In this document: in pieces, positions 8,886-20,470 of the stretch | Numbering within the stretch: position 1 is the first letter of the stretch | Layout of the letters: each line of letters opens with the position of its first letter | NCBI GenBank assembly: GCA_001414345.1 | Contig: LLCB01000065.1 | Coordinates: 1-64,000 of the forward strand | From: Hymenoscyphus infarciens | Lineage: Eukaryota > Ascomycota > Leotiomycetes > Helotiales > Helotiaceae | DNA: 64,000 bases | Direction: 5' to 3' | Notes under the pieces: generated by a model | What the model saw: only the letters and a program-made list of their open reading frames with translations | The model's database searches: none | Told to the model about the DNA's origin: nothing | Translations under genes and position numbers: made by a program

Positions 8886-9591
8886 TTATGCGATTAGAGA
8901 TAGAAAAAGACAGTTAAAGAAGTGATAAAAGAGTAATAAATAGTATGCATGTTGAAGAATTATGATACATAGAACGCCCAGCACTAAACAAAAGTACAAA
9001 AAGACCCCTCCCAAAAGGGTACAAGCAAGTTGAAGTATATGTCCAAGAAATTTTGGGAAGGAGGAATGTCTGAAGAGCGGAAAAGACTGGGGGAAGGCGC
9101 TGGTTTTACAGTTTTGCGGCTCGACGCTAAAATTCGCAATCACTGAGCTAAGAATGGACAATTCTAACTCGATTTGATTTGCAGTGGTCAGATCGAGAAA
9201 CTCCATCATTCTCGACCATTCTTCTTCTGCGAGTTTCTAAACCCGGTTAGACTTTGTCCATCCTTAGCTCAGTGTTTGTGAACTTTTAGGCTCAATCGCT
9301 GGTGTATGGCTTTGTGGCGCGATGGGTGGTTAGCTCCTGCTCGCCGTTAGGAAACCGTTGAAATTAGCGTATTCAGCTCCCGTTTTCGGTACTTAGAACA
9401 GCAAAAGGGGACTGGAAGGAATTCCCGAAGCTAAGACGCACTAACAAAAGGGGAAGGCGCAATCATATCGGTAGTCACTAGAATTCATTTCACCTATCAC
9501 TCCCAAACCCTCAAGTAAAGCCAAAACGCCGGTGCCCCCAATTACCATTCTACAAACTACAAGCACTGTGACTTCCCAATTTTCAATTTCC
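8886..9591. other. No gene recognised; 3' flank of MON2
   Basis: A hydrophobic 107-codon minus-strand frame at 8886-9209 is the only sizeable open frame. It has no recognisable domain, no clear promoter and AT-rich codon use, so it is not called. The right end should hold the MON2 3' UTR. Confidence 0.5.
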
Positions 9592-12500
9592 CTAAACACC
9601 AAACTCCATCCCAACCTCATCAAGCGCCCTCCCCAGCCACTCCAGAACCTCCTGATCCCGACTAGCAGCCCTGACAGCCTTAGCAATCAACGGATACAAC
9701 CGATGCAAATGTTTCTTCCCCTCGCTCTCCACGCCTGGAGCATCCGGTATCGCATCCGGCTCACCTCTCAAGTCTACTAAAGCTTTTAGAATGTACAGTA
9801 GTTCGGTCCGCTGGCTCAACGGTTGTGGCATCCTACCCCGCAAGGGTTGGTCCGAGATATAGGCGCGGATGGTTAGTCCAGCGCGAAGAATAAGGTAGGG
9901 TGCTGCTGCTTGTGCTAGTTTAATCTCGTGGGGGGTGCTGGAATGTAATGTTACGAGGAGGAGGAGAGTGTCGATGCAAACGTAGCTCATTTTTGAACGC
10001 AAAGATGGCGGTGGGTCGATTGTTAGACCTTTGCGGGAAATGTAGAGTGTACCTAGAAGTTCTTGGGTTGGGGATGGTAGTTCAGAGGGAAGAGGGGCAT
10101 GAATAAGTGAGGTGTGGAACAGTGATTCGGTGTATATTCTTCGAGTCTTGTCTGGAATCGATGGCGACCCCAAGGCAGGGGTAATGAGATCTCGTAATGT
10201 GAGGAATGACTCGATATCGAAATCTTGATCGGATTTGATGTCGATTGGCTCTGCGGCTTCTGAGCAATCGGCCATGGTAATCGCATTGGCGATTGTGACA
10301 ATGGAGCCCCAAATAGATCGTATGACTTCATCCTTGAATTCTGTTTTAGTTATGACAGGTAGTACTGCTTTGAGAATCGCAAGCGATGAGATAGTTGCTT
10401 GACGCCAGGGTGACACGCTTTTGGTGACGATCGGGAATGAGTATTTTAGAACTATGGGCTTTGCCAGCGCAGTCAGAGTGGACGTGAGAGCACCGCTAGA
10501 ATAAACGTCCTTATCCGATGAATGTGCAAGAACCAAACTCTCGATCAATACCATCGAAGCTTTCGATAAAGCGACATAAGTGGGCCTCTTTTCAGAACTC
10601 GAGGTAGCCTTGGGCTCGAAAGCTAATCCCACGAATTCCGATACCTGTCCAATCAAGGCCCCCGGCACACCTTCAATATCGGTACGAATAATTTTGAGAC
10701 TTTCTAGAACTTGGGTTTGTAATGGTGTAAGGTACTCAATGTCTGCTGTGTATGTAGCTGCACTTGCTTGTTGTATCGCTTCCCGAAGAAGCATGAGCAT
10801 CCGATGTACTTTCTCGGCATCGAGATCTACTTGCACAAGCCTGTATATTTCTTGTAATGCGGAAACATATGCAACCAAGTATTTCTGGTTGTCAAATCTC
10901 TTCTGATTTGGACCCGGCTTGACGATGGGTAGAGAGTGAGACCATAACCCCCATGCAAGATCAATGGCAGGGCGGTCAAAGTTTGTTACTTGGCTTTCTG
11001 AAATATTGCCCCGAGAAAGGATCTGGCGTAATGAGTTGAAGACGGAAGTGTTTATATCAAGCGCCTCAAACTCAAGTAGGGACTTGTAATGACCGAGTAG
11101 AGTCGCCCAAGATTTTCCGAACGTGTTATGGCTGGAAAGGGTATCTAGATAATCGGCCAAGAGATTGGTGATACCACTCAAAACGACGACGGTCGTTTCG
11201 TTCCATCCAGTCCGGTCCTTCTCGGAAATTGACGATTCTGGCTCATGAGCGACTTTTAGCTGCGTCTCGATCGATGAAAGCAACTTGAAGATGACCGATT
11301 GGAGACACATGGACCAAGCCTCAGGACTGAGCTGCTCTCCATAGGCATCGAAAATCCGAAGAAGGGTATGAATCGCACCTATTGAGAAGTCAGTGTATGC
11401 ATCGGGGCATGTCCAACAATCACTTACTATTCCTTAACTCAAGCCTCTCATCAGTGGTGACAGAAGTCAAGCGAAGAAGCAACATCATCCATAACGCAGC
11501 ATCTGAGACCTTCAAGTCGCTACCTGAAGCCATCTTCACGAGCGTCTCTTCGTCCGAGCTTTTGATAAGATCCGGACTCAGCGAGAATGAATTGGTCCTG
11601 CCAGATATGAAATCTGACAAAACCCAGAAAAATGTTACAGTCTACTGAAAGTAAGTAAGTGTCCAAAGAACTTTAGCTGTGAAGTTAGGATAACTTACGG
11701 TCAACGAAATATTCAGATCGTCATCTTGCGTGCAAAAGTGGTAAAGGGTATCAACGAGAATAATAAAGCAAGAATTTGGAAGCGATGACAAAAAATCAGA
11801 GCAGATGAGTTGAAGTGAGCCGAAAGAAGATCGAATGAGTCGTGACGAATGTGTTATGGATGATTTACGCCGGGTATCCCCTTTGACAAAAACACTTCCA
11901 ATGATTTGGAAAGCGATATCCCAGCCAGTGACAAAAGTTTCGCCGCATTGTTCAAGGATACTTCTGAGACCCTCGAGGATTACTTTGTGAATATCAACAT
12001 CAATTGTGTGTATTTGGACCGAGGAAGAACGCGCAATTGACTCGAGAGGCTGGATAGCATCTCTAAAAGTTTGAAGTAGTCGCAATTGAATACCACTTCT
12101 GATGTCTTCGGGCAACGACAAACTAGAACTTGCCGCCTCAAAGACTAGTCGAACAAGAATTTCAGCAGCTCGAAGTCTGACTGATGGTGGCCTAGAGGTA
12201 GAGCAAGAAGCCCTTATGAGGTCGGACGTCAAGATTGTCCATCCGCTGATCTCGGGATCGCTTGCCATCAAACGCTCGATATTAATACTGGCCAGTTCTC
12301 CTAGCTTGGCCAAAGCAAAAAGGTCCTCTTGGTTTTGTGTCGCTGGGGCGGTATTGATACTATGGATTCTTCTATGCGAAGTATGTGATGGGCGACGTTG
12401 GGTTTCGGATAGAAATTTAGGACTGAGAGGTTCTGTTGAAGCCTTTGGAGAAGCCTCGTCCTTCTCAAACAACGAGCATAATGCCGTTACAACTTCCAGA

Positions 12501-14908
12501 AATGATTCATTGGGAAAATCGGCTGTGCTTTCAAGTAATCTAGAAGCAGCTGTCTCAACGGCCTTTATCTCGCTGCCAAAATTAACGAGTAATGCGGACT
12601 CATCGATAGCCTTGTTGTTATCGGACTTCTGATTGGTTGGGGTTCGTGCCGGTTTATTACTTGAGAATAGAACCAAGTCTGCTTCCTGAAGTGTTCCTAG
12701 AATAATGCCCCATGCTGGACCAAGAGTAGGGCCTAAAGCAATACCTAGATTGAGCAAAGCTCTCAAGCATAGGAGATTCCGTGTATTTAAAGAAATGACA
12801 CCAGTGTCTACGACAGACTCTCGACGTCCACGATCGACAGCAGCAGAAGCATGACTGACCAAACTTTCGACGCTCAACAAGCCTTTGGCGTTTGCGAACA
12901 TGCTAGATTCAACGGGTGGGGTGGATGGCGTCGGTACTGCTGCAGCACTGGCAGACAGAACATTTGATGGTACAGCAGCTTTTCCGAGGGTAGTCAAAAA
13001 TGCATCTCTTGGTGTAGACAATCGTAGCAAACCTGCTACGTGTGTGAACTTCTGGAATGATCGAACTAAACCATGATAGTACTCGGTATCCAGAGCAGCA
13101 TAAAGAAAGGTCGAGCAAGTAGCTAGTATAGCAGGCCAGCATTCGTCGACGATTCCAGCACATATTTTGACCTCTTCATAAAGTGGATGTTCCTTCAAAG
13201 ACAAGGGATTCACGGGGACTGGGTTCTTCTTGACAGAAACCCTCCTTTCTGGAACCCCTACTGCCGATTCTGGTGCTGGTTCTGAACCTGGGTGTCTCGA
13301 AGTTTTCTTACGTGGTCGTTCCGGAACGGTTAATGGAAGAATGAATTTCGCCAACCCTTCAGAAAAGCCGGTGATACACGCAAGTGTGAGACTGTAAATG
13401 TAAGATTCAGGTACTGAAGGAGGATCAGTCTTATCGAGCTGATCAATACAAGGCACCCTCATGGTACTCCATTGCGTACTGATCCCAGCAGCGCTTTCGC
13501 TGGATCCGACTGAACTGGTGATGATACCGGCCACACCACTTTCAAGCATTGCTTGATCTGATCCCGAACCACCTTGACTCGACGTGGGTATCGTAGATTG
13601 GGATCCTAACCCGATAACAGCAGGTTTCTCCGTACTTATGCGCACAAATGCAGCAACCAAATCTCTCAGTATGTTTTTCTTGCCCTCCTGAGCATCATAC
13701 ATTGCGAATATTCTTCGTATGAGAGCAGCTTCAGCGAAAATGCCCCTCAATACTTCCATGCACAACGACCGTTTCCAGAGCGCAGTGTCATGATCGAGCA
13801 TGTGGGTCAAAAGGCCCAGAGCCATTTCGCCCTCGGATGCCAGGATACTGAGGTGTCGCCTGAGTAGAGTATACAGGATCCTTCCAATTCTGACGGTGAC
13901 GGCAAAGTTCAACTTTTCGGAAAGATAATTGATAATGAATGGCATCACCCTGGTTCGGAGAACATTCGCTTGTTCCGGATGTGTAAGGAATATTTCAGAA
14001 TGATTGGTCAAGACAGACTCGATAAGTTCCAGTCCAAATGTCTGGGGCATACTCGTGGATCTCAAGAATTGTGGCTTTTGAGATTCTGTCAGTAGACAGA
14101 GATCATTGAAGACTCTGTAAGCATCCAGGGCTGCCGTACGAACTCGGACTGTCCCGTTTTCAACTGGTGCTTCTCCGACAGTAGGGACCTCAAGTTGTAT
14201 TTCTATTCCTCGTCAGGCATGTCTCCTTCCAAGAATAAAATTTCAAGACAACCTACTATCTTCATCAACCACTTTATCGAAAACCGAAACAACAAGCTGT
14301 TGCAAAGTAGCAGCCGCAGTGTTATTCACAATTCCATTCTTGCTAGCTTGTAGGATAGTGCAGATGTTCAAAGCAGCGGCTAGAAGTTCGGCCTTCAAAT
14401 CATCTGCATAATTTTGTAGTAATGAGGGCAAAGCCTGGAGAATCTTAAGCTGGACATCAAGCCCGGCTGAAGTAGATTCCCTAAAAGCATCGAGAACCTC
14501 TCTTAATCTCGACCTTGGTAATGCACGTGATACAACGAGCCGTTGCAAGCAAACGATCGCTATGCCAGTGAACTTGACATTTTTGGTTCCGCAAGCAATA
14601 AGGAAGGGTGTTACGAAGTTTGGGCGGGCAGAGAGATCTAGCAGAGTCAGTGAGTGGCGTTGTATGCATGGGGATTTTTGAAAAGTACCTGCAGCTATTT
14701 GAGCCTCCGAAGTTGATCTTAAGCCCTTCAACTCTTCCAGAGATTTCTCCGCAGCCTAAATGTAAGTTAGTAAAAGAAAATGAGATGAGCCTTCGAGCAA
14801 GTTCGCTCTTAGCCATAGCCTATAGCTCACATTTCTGAGATCGGCGTGTTTCCGTTTACTCTCTTGAACAAGATTAGCAAGCTCCGACGACAAGATCTGA
14901 GCTGTCAT
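9592..14908 (-). CDS. MON2: MON2 homologue, Arf-GEF-related Golgi/endosome trafficking protein
   Basis: Six exons on the minus strand: 14831-14908, 14689-14755, 14257-14637, 11699-14202, 11428-11641 and 9592-11378, coding for 1676 residues (yeast Mon2 is about 1640). Mon2 is a peripheral Golgi/endosome scaffold related to large Sec7 Arf-GEFs but lacking the Sec7 catalytic domain. It works with Dop1 and the flippase Neo1 in endosome-to-Golgi traffic. The N-terminal DCB-like region holds the family signature NGIVNNTAAATLQQLVVSVF. The middle has a HUS-like region (PQTFGLELIESVL). The C-terminal half carries IRIFDAYG-type (here TLLRIFDAYGEQLSPEAW) and other MON2 C-domain sequence. No Sec7 domain is seen. 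The start MTAQILSSELANLVQESKRK matches the family N-terminus. It shares a 348-bp upstream region with the MMS2 gene. Confidence 0.92.
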
Positions 14909-15256
14909 GATGTGAGTTTACTCCAGCAATTCCATGATCTGGTAAAGACAGAATATGAGTGTGTAGAAGGTTACCTAAAAGAGTGTGAGCAAGGCAAGAG
15001 TGAGGCATCTTACTCCCTGATGAGGTGGCCCTTTGAATATCAGCCGAGGTTGAGCCGATTTCTGAATCTATTTCCCCCGCCAACCTCACAATCTGTATCA
15101 CCAGTTAAAGGAACAACCCCTCCTTCGCACTTCTTCAACACCAGATCTCGATCAACAGCACCCCCACGAATTCTCTGCAAGCTCTGTGCTGCCTGCATAC
15201 ACGATCAAGCATTTGCGCCAAAAGAGCCCCTATTTGAGAAACGGAAAAACGACAGG
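14909..15256. promoter_or_regulatory. Divergent upstream region of MON2 (-) and MMS2 (+)
   Basis: 348 bp separate the two start codons. A plus-strand frame (14846-15433) crosses it into MMS2 exon 1 but is not a separate gene. No discrete regulatory site was identified. Confidence 0.55.
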
Positions 15257-15869
15257 ATGGGTGCCAAAGTTCCCCGAAACTTCAGATTACTGGAGGAGTT
15301 GGAGAAGGGCGAGAAAGGTCTTGGAGCTGGTTCGTGGATCCATTTGATCATTTGCTTATTGACTATCGCTAAAGTACCTTGTGTTCTGCAGAAGCATGTT
15401 CCTACGGTTTGGCAGAAGGAGACGATCTGTTGATGTCTAACTGGAATGGTACTATCCTGGGCCCACCACATGTATGTTTCTATTCCTCTCCGTATTCCAG
15501 GCTCTCGATATGATGTAACCTATGCTAATTCCTAACACTACAGAGCGTCCACGAAAACCGAATCTACTCCCTCAAGATGCACTGCGGCGACAACTACCCA
15601 GATAAGCCACCCACTATTCAGTTCATCAACCAAGTCAACCTTCCATGTGTCAACCCAAAGAATGGACAAGTAAGCACACTGCAAAATCTGCAAACTCGCA
15701 GAAACCAGATTGCTAACCTTCTGCCTAGGTCGACCCAACCAAACTCCCCTGCCTCGCAAACTGGACCAGAGAAATGACCATGGAAACCATCCTGATCGAG
15801 CTCCGAAGATACATGGCCCACCCATCCCACAAGAAACTCCCCCAACCCGCAGAAGGATCTACCTACTGA
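15257..15869 (+). CDS. MMS2: Ubiquitin-conjugating enzyme variant (MMS2/UEV1)
   Basis: Exons 15257-15329, 15392-15471, 15544-15669 and 15729-15869 give 139 residues, the usual UEV length. Mms2 pairs with Ubc13 to build K63-linked ubiquitin chains, for example on PCNA in error-free post-replication repair. The start MGAKVPRNFRLLEELEKG, then LMSNWNGTILGPPHS, HCGDNYPDKPPTIQF and the end IELRRYMAHPSHKKLPQP are diagnostic. As expected for a UEV, the catalytic cysteine of active E2 enzymes is absent: the sequence after LPCVNPKNG runs into VDPTKLPCLANW without the HPN motif and active-site C. The first intron has a weak donor (GTTCGT), but frame and homology require it. Confidence 0.95.
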
Positions 15870-16289
15870 AGAAACCCATAAAGAATTGCTACGAACGGTC
15901 ACGAGTACTATGATCCGAAAAGTTGCATATTACATTTCGGGAAGGCTAGGAATATGAGAGATGAACGAGCGAACAATAAATTCTTTATAAAACCAGAGCG
16001 TCGGCGATGATCATGGGGAAATGATGGGAGGTTTATGGTCTGGTGTTTGTGGGCATCAGCGCGGCGAAACTGGTAACTCATTCTGGTTGGCTCTGGTATG
16101 TTCTTTTACGATAACGGGGTCCATGACCTTTGACAGCAAATACTCTCCTATTTTGCGACGTGAAGAAGTTCCTCAAATTGCTACCTCTCTAACAATAGCC
16201 CTTTTTTATACGCCGAGTGATGGGTATCTTTCTAGACTCAATATAATACAGCCATTCATACAATCCAGTTTCTCATCTCACCCTTCCGA
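15870..16289. other. Convergent 3' region between MMS2 and the LYR gene
   Basis: 420 bp holding the 3' ends of two convergent genes. No gene or clear repeat is seen. Confidence 0.6.
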
Positions 16290-17365
16290 TCAATTCCCCC
16301 TGATCCCCTCCGCGTCCCACCTCTGCTTCTTCAATATCCACTTCTCCTCATTCCTCCTATGCTTCCTCTCCCTCTTCTCCTTATCAGCCAACTCCCTCTC
16401 CTCCTCCACAATATCCATCATCCTCCCCGCAACCTCCTCCGCATCTCCAAGCAACCTCGTCAATCTCCTTCTAGTTTTCCAATCAGCATCAGCCACAGCA
16501 TCCCTCCAACCATCCCAAACCTCTCCTTCCGTAGCCTTAACTTTCTTTTCCTCCTCCGCAACATCCATAACCAACTCCTCCCACTCCTCCTCATACCCCA
16601 CACTATCACGCTCAATCTGCATCTCCTCTAGAAAGTCAAAAAGCCTTATCCTCTTATGGTTCTTCTGTCGAACCACACGACTAACATAAGAGGGGAGTTC
16701 TTTTTTGAATTTCAGGGTTGTGATTGTGCCTGCGGATGTGAAGTTCAGGGTTGGGACGTGACGGATGCCTTTTAGTTTGCTTAAAGGGAGGGGTCGGATA
16801 TCGAGGACTTTTGGGGCGCCGGGTGTTGCGATGGGACGGGCGGGACGGGGAGGAACAGGATTCTTTGGGGGGTTGGGGGGTGTGTTGGCGGCGAGGGTTG
16901 CTTGGGTATGGAGGGTTGAGAGGAGGGAGAGGAGTTGGGATTTTGAATGGGGTTCGTTATTTGCTGCTTGTCGGAGGAGTGTTTCGTACTGTTTTTGTCG
17001 TCAATTAGCAATATATTCTCCAATTGAAAATAAGCTCTCAAGTGTAAAGACGAGGGGAACTCACAACATAACCACTCTTCAACACCTTAACAACCTGCGC
17101 ATGAGAGGTAACATCCTTATTCTGCTTGAATTTCTTGCGTATCAGATGTTTTATGGGATTGACTTTTCCGCGAGTGAGGAGTTCATCGGGAAGAGGGATT
17201 CGAGAGCATTGGTTAAGGAGGGCTCGGTATAATGCTATGCCTGTGTATTGTTAGCTTCCAGTTATGGAGCTTGGGGTCTGGAAAGGAATTGAGGGGGGAG
17301 AAAATGAACATACAGGCTATCCGGTGAGCACCTGATTTTCTAGGGAGGAAGTAGGCTGGCGGCAT
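16290..17365 (-). CDS. LYR-motif (Complex1_LYR-like) protein
   Basis: Exons 17314-17365, 17065-17240 and 16290-16988 give 308 residues. The N-terminus reads SGAHRIACIALYRALLNQC, with the L-Y-R tripeptide and downstream basic residues (HLIRKKFKQNK) typical of LYR proteins, which are mostly mitochondrial assembly factors binding acyl-carrier protein. A proline-rich linker follows at about residues 110-150 (NPPKNPVPPRPARPIATP), and then a long charged helical C-terminus (about 190-308) rich in E/K/R and probably coiled coil. Size and tail resemble a fungal LYR family (Cup1-like) rather than the small Complex I subunits. Location and partner are not shown by the sequence. The first-exon ATG is the only one that keeps the frame across the splice. 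Confidence 0.75.
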
Positions 17366-17741
17366 TCATTTGGAAATGGGATTTCAGGTTGAGAGAGACT
17401 GAGGTCTTCGGAGCAACCAACAGGAGAGCTTCCAGTTTTTGGACGAGGCCGAGTTTCGGGCCGAAATTGATCCCGCATATTGGAGATTGTATGAAGCCTC
17501 ACCTACTTGCATGGTGATTTGTTTTTAGTTATTGTTTTACATAAAAGTAAAATCAATACAAATAAGGCTTCTTTTTAATGCTAAACTAAGTAATCATCGT
17601 TCTCTACTTATTTAGGAATGATCCCAACACTCACATGCAAGGATCAAGTGAGGGACAAACAGACGTCATTCCAAGGAACTTTCACAAAGTCACGAACTCA
17701 TCGAACCACACTCAGTTTGTGACGCCTCTGGCCATGCAAAA
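17366..17741. promoter_or_regulatory. Divergent upstream region of the LYR gene (-) and seipin (+)
   Basis: 376 bp between the two start codons. No specific binding site is recognised. Confidence 0.5.
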
Positions 17742-19025
17742 ATGGCTGTCACAGTAAGGAATCAATTAAGTTCTCTATCCATAAGCACTAAGCTGATCAA
17801 GATTTAAATAGGATATTGCCCTGACGCCTTTACGGGTTGCAACATCGAAACCAGCCCAAAAAACGTACCTAAACACGATCCTCTTCCTCATAACCTCTAC
17901 ACTCCTTCTGGGGCTGGCAATCATTGCCTATGGCCTCTTTTACTTCAATTATGTGCCCCAGATTGGCATCGAAAGGGTGATTCATCTTCAATATGGGTAG
18001 ATTTCCCATTCTATGGTCCTTGTAAACAAATGCTAATGATAGCCAGAGATGGGCCCAATCCATATGGCTTCGTAGCCCTCTCCTCTTCCTTGATATCCCA
18101 ACAACCATATGATATCAGCCTCTCCCTCCACGTCCCACGATCCCCTCCAAACTTAGAGACAGGAAACTTCATGCTTTCTCTCTCCCTCCTCTCCCCAAAT
18201 TACAAACCTCTTCCCCCAATACCCACGACCGATTCCCCTCCAACTATAAGCTCGTCTTTGACAGCCATCACTCCACAGGATATCCTCTTTTCCTCGCGCC
18301 GCCCTGCAATCCTCACATACACATCTCGTCTTGTCTCCCTCGGCGAGCGCCTAGCAGCATTGCCCCTCTACATTCTCGGTCTCCGTCGCGAATCCGAACT
18401 CCTCACAATCCCCATGGCAGAACTCGTCTCCTTCCCCCGCGGCTGGAAGAATATCCCCGGCCACGCAATGGTAGAAATCCAAGCGGGACAAGAAATCCAA
18501 ATCTACGACCTCGTTCTCCTATTCACAGCTCGATTCGGTGGGTTACGATGGATAATGTATAACCATCGCATCCTCAGCTTCTTAATCGGTGTATCTACAT
18601 TCTGGAGCGCAGAATGTATATTTACGCTCTTCACCTGGCTCTTTCTTCGCATGATATTCTCTACAAACGATGAAGGGGGGAAGGGAAGTATCAAAGGCGA
18701 GGAAACGGATACCTCTGTTGGGACGAGGGTTAAAGATGAGGTTAGGACGGATGAGGAACCTGATCTTTCGGATACGCCGAGGACGTTTCCTACTTATGGA
18801 CGACAGGCGCCGTTGAGGTTTGAGCCGAGGGTTAAGGATGAGGAAGATGGTGAGGGGGTGGTGTTGCAGGAGACGGATATTTTGCCTCTTACTAATGAGG
18901 CTGATGACGAGGATGATGAGGATCTTGCTTTTAGGGGGGATTCGGGGTTGGGGACTAGTTATAGTGAGAGTGGAGGGAGGAGTAGTGTCACGAGGAGGAG
19001 GTCGAAGGGGAAGGGGGCGTCTTGA
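17742..19025 (+). CDS. SEI1: Seipin homologue, ER lipid-droplet assembly protein
   Basis: Exons 17742-17753, 17812-17996 and 18047-19025 give 391 residues. Seipin forms ring oligomers at ER-lipid droplet contacts and controls droplet size. The architecture is right: a first membrane segment at about 27-50 (TILFLITSTLLLGLAIIAYG), a luminal beta-sandwich domain (about 65-235, including YDISLSLHVPRSP and NFMLSL), and a second membrane segment at about 240-270 (FLIGVSTFWSAECIFTLF). An extra cytosolic tail of about 120 residues, rich in D, E, S and R, follows, as in many filamentous fungi. The first coding exon is only 12 nt (MAVT). The acceptor at 18046 is the one that keeps the frame. Confidence 0.9.
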
Positions 19026-19400
19026 AAGGGAGCTGGGAATTTGAGTTTGCGTTGAACTTTTGGGGAGAAGGTGGATTGGAGTTGACGGTTATACATGATA
19101 CCCATTATGGTTGGCTTTTTGGAATCAAGTTGTAATTACCTCCTTACCTCCTATACCTTACCCTTATTCTTCTCTTACTCTCTTCTATACTCTCTTAGTA
19201 TACGTAATATATAGAAGAATAGGATAAGAGAGTAAGAGAGTAAGAGAGTAAGAGAATAGGATAATATAGTTTAAGATTTGCTATATCTCTTAACCTTTAT
19301 ACTTTGCGATTTACGATTTACGATTTAGTCGATTCCGGCTTTTGGTATATACGAGACGCTCTAATACTAGAAAATTCCCAGTTCTTCTACTTTTCATAAG
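19026..19400. repeat. AT-rich region with imperfect inverted GAGAGTAAGA repeats
   Basis: Pyrimidine-rich TCTTACTCTC-type sequence at about 19160-19200 is followed at about 19215-19260 by GAGAGTAAGA repeats in reverse complement, with AT-rich sequence between. The transcript could fold into a long imperfect hairpin. It lies just 3' of seipin. No gene. Confidence 0.6.
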
Positions 19401-19401
19401 A

Positions 19402-19837
19402 GCCTGTTTAGCTCGTGCATATCTAGGATATATACTACTAAAAATCAGGAGGTAATATATATATATATATATATATACTAATTATATATATGTACTAGTG
19501 TTTGGCATATATATTTAAAAGTGATATAAATCCCTCGTTTAACCTCGTATATCTTAGTGTATATATAATTAGGATATATACTACTAAAAAAAGGTTTAGA
19601 CTTTTAGAGGTGTAAATCTTTAAAACTTTATATATATATGTTTTTTTACTACTATTAAGACATCTATCTATACTATATATAAGGATATGCACCAGGATAT
19701 GCACCACGAGCTAAACGTTTACTTAATATATTAAGAAATAATTGATAATATATACCAACTTATACGAGGTTACTATTTAGAGTATCTCGTCAAATATCTA
19801 TGTATCTATTTAACTACTTTATGCGAGCTAAACAGGC
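19402..19837. mobile_element. MITE-like AT-rich element with inverted terminal repeats
   Basis: GCCTGTTTAGCTCG at 19402-19415 is mirrored by CGAGCTAAACAGGC at 19824-19837, so a 436-bp AT-rich segment lies between perfect 14-bp inverted ends. The right end extends to read CAGGGCCTGTTTAGC on the minus strand, a start typical of hAT-type elements. An internal inverted copy of the end (GAGCTAAAC near 19710) and two direct copies of TAGGATATATACTACTAAAA (about 19424 and 19570) suggest nesting or internal duplication. There is no transposase. A clear target-site duplication was not found. Confidence 0.65.
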
Positions 19838-20470
19838 CCTGAAAAAAAAAAACCTTGCTTCAAAGGAAAAGTTTAAGATCTAGAGAGATAGATAGCCTTT
19901 ATAGGAATAGAATATTTACATACAGAACCTTTGGCTCCCTTTTGGTAGTTTACCTGGACTTTGTTTTACTAGTTACTTCCTACAACAAGGTTTCCTACAA
20001 CAAGGTTTCATGGGAATCCGAGGGTGTGATCCGAGGGTGTGATCTGAGAGTGTGATCCGAGAAAGAGATTGCTATATAGAAAGCCGAAAACAGAGAGTAT
20101 TGGTAAGAGACATTTAGGAATAGTGGAAGTTCTGGCAAGCTGTAAGAAACAAAAATACAAGTGAGGCAGGTGGTAAGTCTTACTCACTTGGATGTTAACA
20201 GGTCAGGATGAAATCTATTCGATAAATAAATGTAATATTGTAGGGAGTTATTTCAGCAATAACTTCCATGGTCTATGTAAAATCTATATACAATGCCATG
20301 CAATGTAAATGTAAATGCTCCCCATCCAGCCATAAATGTATGCCCACCCAACGCTCAAAACTCCACTCCCCCCCCCCCGAAAAACATTTTGTCTATCTCG
20401 TCCGCAATTCGTTGCCTTTTCTCATATTTACTTCTTTCCTCTGCACATGTACACCCCCATCATCTCATCT
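19838..20470. other. AT-rich flank, no gene recognised
   Basis: It contains a short direct duplication (CCTACAACAAGGTTT twice, about 19979-20010) and GTGTGATCCGAGGGTGTGATC repeats (about 20022-20060). The last part is C-rich and probably holds the 3' UTR of the reductase gene. Confidence 0.5.

Noticed and set aside
8886..9209. Hydrophobic 107-codon minus-strand frame that could be a membrane protein
   Set aside because: AT-rich codons give hydrophobic residues by default. There is no family, no promoter-like context, and the frame ends in simple sequence.
14846..15433. 195-codon plus-strand frame over the MON2/MMS2 promoter
   Set aside because: Its second half is MMS2 exon 1 read through the first intron, and the first half is antisense to MON2 exon 1.
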